Assembly: GCA_035489015.1 (NCBI GenBank)
Contig: DATHKR010000338.1
Span: 26,309-90,308, forward strand
DNA: 64,000 bases
Source: DATFRY01 sp035489015
Lineage (GTDB): Bacteria; Myxococcota_A; Polyangia; Haliangiales; Haliangiaceae
Direction: 5' to 3'
Part shown: piece after piece, positions 37,779-45,774 of the stretch
Position numbering within the stretch: position 1 is the first letter of the stretch
How the letters are laid out: every line of letters begins with the position of its first letter
Notes under the pieces: generated by a model
What the model saw: only the letters and a program-made list of their open reading frames with translations
Database searches by the model: none
What the model was told of the DNA's origin: nothing
Program-made: the position numbers and the translations under genes

Positions 37779-38255
37779 GTGGCCTCGGACATCCCCTGGA
37801 CAGCAGTGGTGGGTGTTGCTGTGGCGGCATCCGCGCTGGCGGCCACCCTGGTCTCGTTTGCGTGGCAGACCATGATCTGGAAGTGGAGCGGATCGAGGCC
37901 GAAGGTGTCGGCGTCCCCTGGCGCCGCCTTCGGTGGCGGAGCCCCGCCGCAGATCCTGGTCTTCATCGAGGCCCGCAATAAAGGCCGGGGGGCGTGCCAG
38001 ATCACGCAAGCCTTCTTCGCTACGCGGACTGGCATGAAGATTGTCGCCCTGCACCCACTGCCCGGGTCTGCCGCGCTCCCGATGACCCTGGAGGGACAGC
38101 ACGCGGCCAAGTGGATGTTCGATGCGCATGAGGTGCGCGCCACCGCCAGGCAGCAAGGGGTAGACGAGCTCCGTCCGGTTGTGACGAAGGGGTCTGGGGA
38201 GTTGTGCTGCGGAGCGTGGAGCGGCCTCGACCAGTTGCTTCACACGAAGAAGTGA
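37779..38255 (+). CDS. Membrane-anchored hypothetical protein (158 aa)
   Basis: N-terminal membrane helix ('WTAVVGVAVAASALAATLVS'), then a beta-rich soluble domain ('PQILVFIEARNKGRGACQIT'). This layout is common in bacterial proteins of unknown function. GTG at 37779 has GTAGG at suitable spacing; a GTG three codons earlier is possible. Ends two bases before the stop of the convergent recombinase gene. Confidence 0.6.
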   Translation: MASDIPWTAVVGVAVAASALAATLVSFAWQTMIWKWSGSRPKVSASPGAAFGGGAPPQILVFIEARNKGRGACQITQAFFATRTGMKIVALHPLPGSAALPMTLEGQHAAKWMFDAHEVRATARQQGVDELRPVVTKGSGELCCGAWSGLDQLLHTKK

Positions 38256-38256
38256 T

Positions 38257-39273
38257 TCACAGCCCGATGTCGTCGCTGGCGGCGTCGGTCCATTTGTCGG
38301 CTTCGCGAATGTACCCCCAGAACGCTGGCGAGTTCTGAGCGTGACCGGACTGTTCGCGGATCTTCTCCTCGCGCTTCCCTGCCCGCCGTGACGTGGTGAT
38401 GAATCCGGCGCGCATGCTGTGGCCGGTCAGGCGGACGGCTACGCCTGCGCGTTCGGCGTTGCGGGCGATGATGTCGCGGATGGATTCGGCGGTGAGGTGC
38501 CGGTCGGCGATGTTGCCCCAGGTGTCGATGGCGCGGAAGGCGGCTCCGGTGGTGATGCCGCTGGCGGCTTGCCAGGTGGACCAGGCGCGGACGGGGCAGG
38601 TGTCGGGGTTTTTGCCGTACATGACGACGACTTCGCGGGCGGGTCTGCCTTTGACGCCGGGGACGCGGACTTTGAGGCCTTCGCTGTGGAGGTTGATGCC
38701 GTCGGTGCGGAGGGCGGCGACTTCGGCGGAGCGGCCTGCGATGAAGAACGCCATGAGCCAGAGGGCGCGGTCGCGGATGCCGGTGAGGTTGTCGGGTATG
38801 GCGGCGGCCATTTGTCGGAGTTGGTCGGGGGTGGCGGCTTTCGCGGCACCTCGTCCGCGTGCGATGCGGTCTTCGTCGGCCTTCAGTGGCTTGAGGGCTT
38901 TGCGTGCGGCGACGGTGGCTTCCTTGGGGACTTCGACTCCGAGTCCGCGCGCGGTGACGGTGACTCCGGTGATCCTGCGGTCGATGCTGCTGGGTGCGGC
39001 GAGTTCGACGGTGTCGAGCCAGACGACGAATCCGACGAGCGTGCCTTTGGTGACGGCGGTCAACGGCAGTTCGTGGGCGGTGCGTTCGGCGAGCCAGGCG
39101 TGGAACTTCTTCCAGAGGTTCCAGTCGTTCTCGTATCCGCGTCTGGTGTTGTTGGGGATGATCCTGTCGAGATGTTCGTCAGCAGCCTTCTCGATGGCGG
39201 CGAGGACGGCGAGCGTCGCAGCGTCGTAGACGGCGGGGGTCGCGTCCGGCTGGCGCGGGACGAGGCTGGTCAC
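38257..39273 (-). CDS. Second tyrosine recombinase (338 aa)
   Basis: SAM-like core-binding domain (about 20-125) and catalytic domain with Arg181, His285-x-x-Arg288, His311 and Tyr321. It differs from the integrase at 30500: no N-terminal arm domain and an XerC/D-like arrangement ('LTGHSMRAGFIT', 'QSGHAQNSPAFWGYI'). GTG start coupled to the gene before it (GTGA). It could integrate a separate element, resolve multimers, or be a host gene flanking the phage. Confidence 0.88.
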   Translation of the reverse strand: MTSLVPRQPDATPAVYDAATLAVLAAIEKAADEHLDRIIPNNTRRGYENDWNLWKKFHAWLAERTAHELPLTAVTKGTLVGFVVWLDTVELAAPSSIDRRITGVTVTARGLGVEVPKEATVAARKALKPLKADEDRIARGRGAAKAATPDQLRQMAAAIPDNLTGIRDRALWLMAFFIAGRSAEVAALRTDGINLHSEGLKVRVPGVKGRPAREVVVMYGKNPDTCPVRAWSTWQAASGITTGAAFRAIDTWGNIADRHLTAESIRDIIARNAERAGVAVRLTGHSMRAGFITTSRRAGKREEKIREQSGHAQNSPAFWGYIREADKWTDAASDDIGL

Positions 39274-39494
39274 GCTTCCGCCTTTGCAGTGGCCCGCAGG
39301 CAGGCGCGGCAGGTGACGGCGATGTCGTCCGTCCCGGACAACGGCCGGTCGACGGCACGTCCGCGCATGTCCTCCAAGAGGATGCGCTTGCCGCAGGCCG
39401 TGGCCATCATCGGCTGCGCGTGCGGGATGGGTACATCGTGAACGCGGGTGCCGCCCTTGAGGCGGACGCGCCGGGTCTCCTCAGTCTTGAACAT
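39270..39494 (-). CDS. Hypothetical protein (74 aa)
   Basis: 'VTCRACLRATAKAEA' and one further Cys ('ATACGKR') could bind zinc. Sits between two coupled genes, upstream of the recombinase. Function unknown. Confidence 0.5.
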   Translation of the reverse strand: MFKTEETRRVRLKGGTRVHDVPIPHAQPMMATACGKRILLEDMRGRAVDRPLSGTDDIAVTCRACLRATAKAEA

Positions 39495-39955
39495 CACCGA
39501 CTCACCTGCCATACGACTTCGGTGATGCCGCCATGCCCGACTGCCACCTTGACGACCCCGGGGTTGACCCACATGACCGTCTTCATAGGCATGTCAAACA
39601 TCTTCAGCTTGAAGCCCGCTTCCTCGGCGGCCGTCTCCAACTCCTCGGCGGGACGGTAGTCACCCGCGATGGTGCGGGAGTAGCTTCCCCACGATGGATT
39701 GTCAGGTCGCCAGTCCTCCGGGCGGTCGCTCAGCTTCCGTTCGATCACTTCCGCGAGTGCAACGCGGAAGGCTTCGATCTGCTCGGGCGTCTTTGGGATC
39801 CGACCGACGGTAGTGGCGGCGTTCGCGAAGTCCGTCTGTTCCGGGGAGCCGATTCCATGGACGGGCTCTTGCTCAAGTTGCTGAGCCCACCAGTCGGCGG
39901 CGGCAATGGCTTCGGTTCGGGGCGTGGTTGGCTCGACAGCAGGGCTTTGAGGCAT
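39494..39955 (-). CDS. Hypothetical protein (153 aa)
   Basis: Helical N-terminus and beta-rich C-terminus ('FKLKMFDMPMKTVMWVNPGV'). No ribosome site; a -10-like TACAAT (minus strand, 39961-39966) ends five bases before the ATG, so it is probably leaderless. Leads the recombinase operon. Confidence 0.55.
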   Translation of the reverse strand: MPQSPAVEPTTPRTEAIAAADWWAQQLEQEPVHGIGSPEQTDFANAATTVGRIPKTPEQIEAFRVALAEVIERKLSDRPEDWRPDNPSWGSYSRTIAGDYRPAEELETAAEEAGFKLKMFDMPMKTVMWVNPGVVKVAVGHGGITEVVWQVSR

Positions 39956-40135
39956 GGCTAATTGTACCGTTTTTTCGCCCGTGATATGGCATGTTATCGA
40001 GAGTGGATGGCTTCGAACGCCCGTCCAGCCGTCCCCTGTTGACGTCCTCCCCGCGTGTCGCGAGGCGGCAACACGGCCAGGCGTTCTTCCCGGCCGAAGC
40101 TATGGGCGTCACCACATCACGCCTCGGGGGTTCGA

Positions 40136-40765
40136 ATGCGCACTCGCCTGATCGCTGCACTACTACTGACCGCCTGCCTGCCGCTCTCCGCCTGCGGCAG
40201 TGACGGCAAGGCGGCCCGCTCCGCCTCCAGCAGCCCGACCGTCGACTCGTCGCCAACCGCCGGCGCCAGCGACACCAGCCAGGACCACAAGTTGGGCACC
40301 TCGGCCGAGACCATCGGGGCACCGAACCCGATCGAAGGACCCGGCGGCGGCGTCCTCGAAATCACACCGACGTCGATCGTGTACGTCACCGCCGGCACCG
40401 GGGAGAAGCCCGCCAACGGCATCTTTGCCGTCGTGGCGTACAAGGCGAAGTCGACCAAGCCGGTGGCCGCCGCGGAGACCGCACCTATCGACGGCGGCGG
40501 GTGGAAGTGGCTGGCCCCGGACGGGCAAGCCATCGACACCCTCAGCGGGAACGTCACGAACGTCACCCCGGACGGGTTCCTGGGCGGAGGGGCGATCCAG
40601 CCTGGCACCTACGAGTGGGGGTCGGCAGCGTTCGACCTGACCACCGCCCAGCGAGGCGGGACCCTCATCTATGTCGACGGCGCCGGCACCGCGTACAGGT
40701 GGACGATGCCCCCAAGCGACGCTGGCCCCGAGGTGGCCAAGCTGAAGAAGGCGCTCGCGCGGTAG
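40136..40765 (+). CDS. Secreted lipoprotein (209 aa)
   Basis: ATG with GGGGG upstream. Signal peptide 'MRTRLIAALLLTACLPLSAC' with lipobox L-S-A-C (Cys20), so the mature protein is lipid-anchored outside the membrane. A Ser/Thr-rich linker precedes a beta-rich domain. It lies beyond the late-operon terminator on the opposite strand, the usual position of a lysogenic-conversion gene; surface masking or superinfection exclusion is possible. Confidence 0.75.
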   Translation: MRTRLIAALLLTACLPLSACGSDGKAARSASSSPTVDSSPTAGASDTSQDHKLGTSAETIGAPNPIEGPGGGVLEITPTSIVYVTAGTGEKPANGIFAVVAYKAKSTKPVAAAETAPIDGGGWKWLAPDGQAIDTLSGNVTNVTPDGFLGGGAIQPGTYEWGSAAFDLTTAQRGGTLIYVDGAGTAYRWTMPPSDAGPEVAKLKKALAR

Positions 40766-40808
40766 CCCGCAGGCGCACAAGGGAACGTTATGCCGCCGGG
40801 CAGCGAAA

Positions 40809-40842
40809 AGCCCCCGCCGCCTGCCGAAGCAGGGGCGGGGCT
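40809..40842 (-). terminator. Late-operon terminator
   Basis: On the minus strand: AGCCCC stem, inner CTGC-TTCG-GCAG, then GGGGGCTTTT. GC-rich stem with a T-run right after the last late gene. It also lies downstream of the convergent lipoprotein gene. Confidence 0.8.
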
Positions 40843-40851
40843 AGGTGAGGT

Positions 40852-41022
40852 TCACGGGGTCTCGACGACGCCGTCGGCTTCGATGACGGCCTGCAGGTCG
40901 AGGCCCTCAGGTGATGGCGGTTCGGGTTGGGGTTCGACCCACCCCATGTCGACCTGAGTGTCGGTATCAGCGGCACCCGGATCAGGTCGGGGCGGCAGCT
41001 GGCGTGGGGGACGGTCGGACAT
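40852..41022 (-). CDS. Hypothetical protein, last late gene (56 aa)
   Basis: Proline/acid-rich, probably disordered ('PPRQLPPRPDPGAADTDTQV'). Its ATG shares a base with the collagen-like gene stop. Function unknown. Confidence 0.5.
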   Translation of the reverse strand: MSDRPPRQLPPRPDPGAADTDTQVDMGWVEPQPEPPSPEGLDLQAVIEADGVVETP

Positions 41023-41705
41023 CACAGCCTCCTGTACGCGGCGGTCATCGACAGCAGCCCCGTACCGAGCAGCCCACCACTGGGCGCGGTCGGCTGCGGC
41101 GCCCCGTCCCGGCGGCACACCAGGGCGTCCGGGTCCGATGCTGGGGCCTGGAGGCTGTACCCGTCCGGGCACGTCTGACCGCTGCGGCCGTCCGCGCCGT
41201 CGGAACCGTCCTTGCCGTCGGCGCCGGGCGGTCCTTGCTCGCCCTGCGCACCGGCCGGGCCGGGTGCGCCCTGGGGTCCGGTGGCACCCGACTGCCCGTC
41301 CGTACCCGACACCCCATTCGCTCCGGGCGTGCCGGATGAGCCGGGGCTCCCGGTGGCACCGTTCTGGCCGGACTTCCCGTCCTTCCCGGGTGGGCCGGGC
41401 GGCCCGGGTATCGGTACGGGCACCTCGGCGCGCGCCGGCAGGTTGGATACGGCCCGCGCCGGGTCGGGCGCGGCTGGTGTCTGCCCGTTGGCCTGGAGCT
41501 GGGATCGGAGCTGGCGGACGTCCCCGGCGAGGGTGGACACGGCGTTGCCGCGGAGGTTCGCTTCGGCGGCGAGCTGGTCGCCGCGGGTGGCTTCGGTGTC
41601 GACGCGCTGCCAGGTCAGGATGACCGCTGCGGCGAGGGCGAGGAGTGCGGTGGCGATCCACAGGAGGTGGCGGCGTCGGGCGAAGAGGCGCTCGGTGCGC
41701 GTCAT
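41022..41705 (-). CDS. Membrane-anchored collagen-like protein (227 aa)
   Basis: A basic start and one membrane helix (14-31) are followed by a coiled-coil-like stalk (about 45-75). Residues 101-176 are 25 uninterrupted Gly-X-Y triplets starting 'GPPGPPGKDGKSG', and a Cys-containing C-terminal knob follows. It should trimerise outside the membrane. The place just downstream of the amidase and holin suggests a lysis or surface role rather than a tail fibre, which would lack the helix. Confidence 0.82.
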   Translation of the reverse strand: MTRTERLFARRRHLLWIATALLALAAAVILTWQRVDTEATRGDQLAAEANLRGNAVSTLAGDVRQLRSQLQANGQTPAAPDPARAVSNLPARAEVPVPIPGPPGPPGKDGKSGQNGATGSPGSSGTPGANGVSGTDGQSGATGPQGAPGPAGAQGEQGPPGADGKDGSDGADGRSGQTCPDGYSLQAPASDPDALVCRRDGAPQPTAPSGGLLGTGLLSMTAAYRRL

Positions 41706-41968
41706 GGGGTGCCTCCGAGCTGGACGACGATCCGTTGTAGACGGACGATCTCCGACTCTGCTGCTTTCGCTCGCGTCTCCGCCGCCGTCTGGCTGGCTTC
41801 GGCCTTCTCTAGGCGCGCTTCAAGACGGCCCGTCAGAGTGTCGTATCCGCCGATGACTCCGCCCTCCCGTTGGGTCCGTCCTGCTATCCGGTGGCCGTAG
41901 ACGGCGCCTCCTCCGGCCAGCAGCGAGCCGATGAGTGCGGCTATCGCCGTGACCGTGGCGGCGTCCAT
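41702..41968 (-). CDS. Membrane and coiled-coil protein in the lysis cassette (88 aa)
   Basis: One N-terminal membrane helix ('TVTAIAALIGSLLAGGGAVY') followed by a coiled coil ('ARLEKAEASQTAAETRAKAA'). ATGA overlap with the collagen-like gene. Could be a second holin or a spanin-like accessory factor. Confidence 0.6.
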   Translation of the reverse strand: MDAATVTAIAALIGSLLAGGGAVYGHRIAGRTQREGGVIGGYDTLTGRLEARLEKAEASQTAAETRAKAAESEIVRLQRIVVQLGGTP

Positions 41969-41999
41969 GGGCCCTCCCGGTCGCGCAGGTTGGGCAGGG

Positions 42000-42260
42000 T
42001 CAGATGCCCTTGGCGAGGGACGCCGAGTTGGTGACGTCCCGCCAGCGGGCGATGAGGCCCTTGACGAGGGACGCCGCCGCGGCGATTCCGGCGACGCCTG
42101 CCGCCTGCCACATCGAGATGTCGAACGGCTGGGTGACGACGACGCCGCCGATGAACGCCTGGAGGAACGTGGCGGTGACCCGCTCGGCGAGGTCGCGGGC
42201 GTAGGTGCCGGCGCTGCGCACGATCGTGCCCGAGTCGGGGAGGGAGATGGCATCAGACAT
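42000..42260 (-). CDS. Holin (r1t-type)
   Basis: 86 aa. 'TFLQAFIGGVVVTQPFDISM' and 'WQAAGVAGIAAAASLVKGLI' are two membrane helices in the arrangement of r1t-like holins. It forms membrane lesions at the end of infection and releases or activates the amidase encoded just upstream. ATG start. Confidence 0.82.
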   Translation of the reverse strand: MSDAISLPDSGTIVRSAGTYARDLAERVTATFLQAFIGGVVVTQPFDISMWQAAGVAGIAAAASLVKGLIARWRDVTNSASLAKGI

Positions 42261-42281
42261 GAGGGGATCCGTTTCTGGTGG

Positions 42282-43235
42282 TCAGCTGGTGGTGAGGTGG
42301 ACGTCGATGCCCTGGATGGCGGTCTCGATGCGCTCGATCAGCGCGTCGACGTCGACGGACCCGTTGTGTGCGGCGAGGGCTGCGGCGAGCTGGGTGATCG
42401 CGACGCCCTGCGCCTGGACGGTGGCGCGCAAGGCGCGAGCCTGGTTCGCCGCATCCCGCAGCACGGACTCGGCAGCCCACGTCGGGTTCGTGGCGGTCGC
42501 AGTGCCGTCGGGCGGGGTCATCACGTCGGTGCGCCACACGGCGTCGTAGATCTGGCGGGGGGTCATGCCGGCCATGGGGTCGTCCTCCTCGGGCGGGGTG
42601 GTCGAGCCGGGGTTCCAGCTCGCGGGGTGGGCCAGTCGGGCGGCGACGTCGGCCCGGAACTGGGTCATGGAGTAGATGGGGTCCGGCTTCCAGTCGGACC
42701 ATTCCTTGTGGCCGATCGTGGATTTCGCCGACCAGGCGTGGTGGCGGCAGATCGCGGCAGCCCATCGGACCGCGGCGTCGTACTGCACCGCCGGGTACGC
42801 GTCGGCCTTGGTGCCGAGGTTGGAGACCTCCAGGCCGTAGAAGCTGGCGTTGCCGTCGGCGGCGCCGGATGATCCGTCGTGGAAGTGCGTAGCGGGCGGA
42901 ACGCCGTCGTAGGACTCGTTGATGACCGCGGACAGCACGGCCGGGGAGCCGCCGCCGGCGTGGTTCGCGCGCCCGTTTCCGGTCATCGTGACCGTGCCGC
43001 TCTTGGCGAGATAGCTGTGGGCGCACGGGCCAGGCAGGTCGGAGCGCCCGTTATAGACGACGTCCCCGTCGCCGGGCCCTGAGCCTCCCGTGTGGTGGAT
43101 GACCGCGCCGTGGATGTCGCCCCACGCCCCGTGGCCAGCACGGTTGTGGGTGCGCCACCCCGCGTGTTCTACGACGTGCAGGCCCTCGGCGCGGAGAGCG
43201 GCGACGAACTCGTCCGCCGTCATGGGTGTGGCCAC
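42282..43235 (-). CDS. Endolysin: N-acetylmuramoyl-L-alanine amidase
   Basis: 317 aa from a GTG with GGAGG; the ATG five codons earlier is less well placed. Amidase_2 fold with zinc ligands in 'HGAVIHHTGG' (His47/48) and 'TIGHKEWSDWKPDP' (His176, Asp185 region) and Glu136. It should cut the bond between muramic acid and the stem peptide. The C-terminal region (about 210-317) is helical and probably binds the wall. Confidence 0.88.
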   Translation of the reverse strand: MATPMTADEFVAALRAEGLHVVEHAGWRTHNRAGHGAWGDIHGAVIHHTGGSGPGDGDVVYNGRSDLPGPCAHSYLAKSGTVTMTGNGRANHAGGGSPAVLSAVINESYDGVPPATHFHDGSSGAADGNASFYGLEVSNLGTKADAYPAVQYDAAVRWAAAICRHHAWSAKSTIGHKEWSDWKPDPIYSMTQFRADVAARLAHPASWNPGSTTPPEEDDPMAGMTPRQIYDAVWRTDVMTPPDGTATATNPTWAAESVLRDAANQARALRATVQAQGVAITQLAAALAAHNGSVDVDALIERIETAIQGIDVHLTTS

Positions 43236-43257
43236 GATGCCTCCAGTCATGAAGAAA

Positions 43258-43273
43258 GCCCCGGTCAAGGGGC
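43258..43273 (-). terminator. Short intrinsic terminator before the endolysin
   Basis: 5-bp GC stem GCCCC/GGGGC with a 6-base loop followed, on the minus strand, by TTTCTTC. Lies between the last tail gene and the amidase; likely partial termination. Confidence 0.5.
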
Positions 43274-43295
43274 GGGTGGTGGGGTGCAGATTGGG

Positions 43296-43919
43296 TCAGG
43301 TGGTCTGGATGAAAGACTTCGTCAGGCGGATGTTGCGGCCCGCGATGAGGCCGACGGTGCTGGATCCGGGGCCGTTGCTGGACCAGGCGCGGACAGTGAT
43401 GAGTCCGGCGGTGGAGATGGAGCATTCGCCTTGGCCGAAGCCGTCGCCGACGCTTCCGAAAATCAGCTCGGGCGGCCGCCAGGCAGCAAGCAGGGTCGCG
43501 ATGTCGGTGTCGGCGATGTTGCCCTGGTCGTCGGAGTTGATCGCCGCCCCGGTGCGGGCGACCGTCAGGTTCACCAGCACGGAGCGGCCGTCCTTGTAGG
43601 CGGAGAAGCTGATGAGGGAGAACCCCGAGGCGGCCGTGGCGCCGCTGGTCGAGGTGACGAGGTCGGGGACCTGGGACACCCAGGCGCTGCCGTCGTAGCA
43701 GTCGAGGCGTTTCTCGGCGGTCAGCCAGGTCGTCATCCCCGCGACGGGTGCGGTGGCCCCGGTGAGGGCGGCGGAGCGGGCGGATGCGGACGCGAACCGC
43801 ATGACGGTGCGTGGGGTGAGCCCGGACAGTCCTGCGAGGGCTGCGGCGAGGGCGGAGGCGTCGGGGGCGTCGGTCAGGGCGGTTACAGCGATGCCCTGGC
43901 CGTAGGGGTCGGTAGGCAT
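43296..43919 (-). CDS. Minor tail protein (207 aa)
   Basis: Beta-rich protein ('SVLVNLTVARTGAAINSDDQ') with Gly/Ser/Ala-rich strands typical of phage tip or baseplate proteins. It is the last structural gene. The N-terminal 'MPTDPYGQGIAVTALTDAPD' is common in tail proteins of Streptomyces phages. Receptor binding is possible. Confidence 0.6.
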   Translation of the reverse strand: MPTDPYGQGIAVTALTDAPDASALAAALAGLSGLTPRTVMRFASASARSAALTGATAPVAGMTTWLTAEKRLDCYDGSAWVSQVPDLVTSTSGATAASGFSLISFSAYKDGRSVLVNLTVARTGAAINSDDQGNIADTDIATLLAAWRPPELIFGSVGDGFGQGECSISTAGLITVRAWSSNGPGSSTVGLIAGRNIRLTKSFIQTT

Positions 43920-43937
43920 TCGGCCTCCAGGAGTGGG

Positions 43938-44684
43938 TCAGGACATGCGGTGGAGTTTGAGCCAGGACGCGGCGCGCACGGTGACGGTGCCGCTGCCGGT
44001 GACGTTGCGGGCCCACTGCACGGACAGGCTGCCTGCCGTCCCGCCGGTGATGAGCAGCCCCTTGAGGGGGAAGCCGAGGCGGGACTGTGACGTGCCGTAG
44101 GGGATGAAGTTGCTGATTGCGTCCGGGGATTGGCGGGCGACGAACTCGGCGTCCCCTCCGCCACCGGAGGCAATGGCGGTGTGCGGGCCGGGCCCGCCGA
44201 AGTGCACTTCTGCGCTGGCCGGGAAGGCGTAGCCGAGGCGAAAGTCTGAGGTGAAGTCGGCGCCGAGGGTGAAGAGCATGCCGTCGATGGTGTAGACGGC
44301 GTTGGCTGCGACGGGGGCGACGAGGTGGGTGTCTGTCGTCAGCGTCAGAGTGTTCGGTACGGCGTCGTCGGCGGTTTTGCGGCGGAACACGAACCCGCCG
44401 ACACCCGCTGCCGCGGAGGAGGTGCGGCCGACGGCCACCCAGTTCCCGGCTCCGGACTGGGTGAGGTAGATGAGGTCGCCAACAGTGGGCATGGCGTAGG
44501 AGTCGAGACACCGGGCGACGATCACCCCGACGTTGACGGTCCCGTCGCCGTTGACGGCGGTGACCACGGCGGTCTGCCAGTCGGAGCCGCGCACGTCCGG
44601 GCTGCTGACGCCTGCCTGCACGGCGGACTGCCGCATGGCGTCGGCGAGTTGCTGGGCGACCGCCTGCGACGAGGAGCCGCTCAC
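43938..44684 (-). CDS. Minor tail protein (248 aa)
   Basis: GTG coupled to the DUF5047-like gene. An OB-like start ('WQTAVVTAVNGDGTVNVGVI', 'PTVGDLIYLTQSGAGNWVAV') like that of tail-tip hub proteins, and a C-terminal beta domain. Probably part of the tail tip. Confidence 0.68.
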   Translation of the reverse strand: MSGSSSQAVAQQLADAMRQSAVQAGVSSPDVRGSDWQTAVVTAVNGDGTVNVGVIVARCLDSYAMPTVGDLIYLTQSGAGNWVAVGRTSSAAAGVGGFVFRRKTADDAVPNTLTLTTDTHLVAPVAANAVYTIDGMLFTLGADFTSDFRLGYAFPASAEVHFGGPGPHTAIASGGGGDAEFVARQSPDAISNFIPYGTSQSRLGFPLKGLLITGGTAGSLSVQWARNVTGSGTVTVRAASWLKLHRMS

Positions 44685-45772
44685 GTGCCCTCCTTGGCGC
44701 TGATCGTCTGCATGGCGAAGGACCCGCCGGCGTCCAGGGGGACAGTGAACGAAGCCACCTGGTGGAGTTCCTTCGACCCGTCCTCGTAGACGACGCGGAT
44801 CACGTCGCCGGGCTCCAGCGCCGGGTTGGGCAGGGAGCTGATGTCGGCAGTGGAGTTGGGGGCGACCGCGGCGCGCAGTTTCAGGGTGGCGGCGTTGGTG
44901 CACATCACCGTCGTGATGAGCGTCGCCGAGGAGTAGAACGTCGGCCGGTGACCGAACGGGCCGGACCAGTACGTGGGCGACCCTGCGTCTGTGTCGACGA
45001 CCAGGGAGTGCACCGGTGCCACGTTCGCCTCGGTGTTCTCGCCGGATGCGTACACCCCGTTGAACACCCCGTCGGCGGACGTCCCGCGGTTCGCGGAGAC
45101 GTACACCCCGCCCTCGCCCGCAGCGACCGTCCATACCGGGGTCGCGGTGAGCAGGTCGGGAAGCTCGGCGATGACGAACACTCCGTCGGCGTCCGCGTAG
45201 CACTCGGCGCCGATCGCGGCCGCGCACTCGGTGACCGCAGTCCACGGGTCGCCCCGCGTGTCGTAGGTGCGGGCCCCGATCGCCGCGTCGGTGGCCCGGT
45301 TGACGACCGCGGCGTCCGGGATGGACCGCACGATCAGCGCCGTGATGGCGGTGACCGCGGTGCCCGACGCCCGGTACGGGGCGGTGAATTTGTCGTCGGC
45401 GATCACCTGTTCCAGGCTTTTGCCGCTGATCGTGACCGGCCCGTCATCGACGTCCCCGGACACCTCATCCACCCGGAACACCCCGAGAGACGCCATCTCC
45501 TGCGTGCCGTCGGAGTAGGCGATGCCCCGGCTGATCCGCAACTGCGCCCCGTAGACGGCGAGTTTGTCGGTGGGGGTGCGCGGGATCAGGGAGGTGTCGG
45601 CGGAGGTGACGGAGCAGGTGCGGCGCACCGTGCTGCCCCGGTCGACGGGGACGCTGCCGCCGGTGATGGGGAGCGTCTCGACAACCCCGTCCGTGCGGAA
45701 CAACTGGACCAGGGTGATCGGATCGTGGCCCTCGGCGAGGGTGGCGAGGAACCGGTCGGAGACCGCATACAA
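44681..45772 (-). CDS. Tail protein, DUF5047-like (363 aa)
   Basis: TTG start with GGAGG six bases upstream; the stop overlaps the next start by GTGA. 'TLPITGGSVPVDRGSTVRRT', 'LAVYGAQLRISRG' and 'SLGVFRVDEVSGDVDDG' fit the DUF5047 family encoded after the distal tail gene in Streptomyces phages. Likely a tail-tip adaptor. Confidence 0.7.
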   Translation of the reverse strand: MYAVSDRFLATLAEGHDPITLVQLFRTDGVVETLPITGGSVPVDRGSTVRRTCSVTSADTSLIPRTPTDKLAVYGAQLRISRGIAYSDGTQEMASLGVFRVDEVSGDVDDGPVTISGKSLEQVIADDKFTAPYRASGTAVTAITALIVRSIPDAAVVNRATDAAIGARTYDTRGDPWTAVTECAAAIGAECYADADGVFVIAELPDLLTATPVWTVAAGEGGVYVSANRGTSADGVFNGVYASGENTEANVAPVHSLVVDTDAGSPTYWSGPFGHRPTFYSSATLITTVMCTNAATLKLRAAVAPNSTADISSLPNPALEPGDVIRVVYEDGSKELHQVASFTVPLDAGGSFAMQTISAKEGT

Positions 45773-45774
45773 GG

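Noticed and set aside
41022..41705. Collagen-like protein as a tail fibre
   Set aside because: It has an N-terminal membrane helix and is encoded after holin and endolysin, unlike tail fibre genes.
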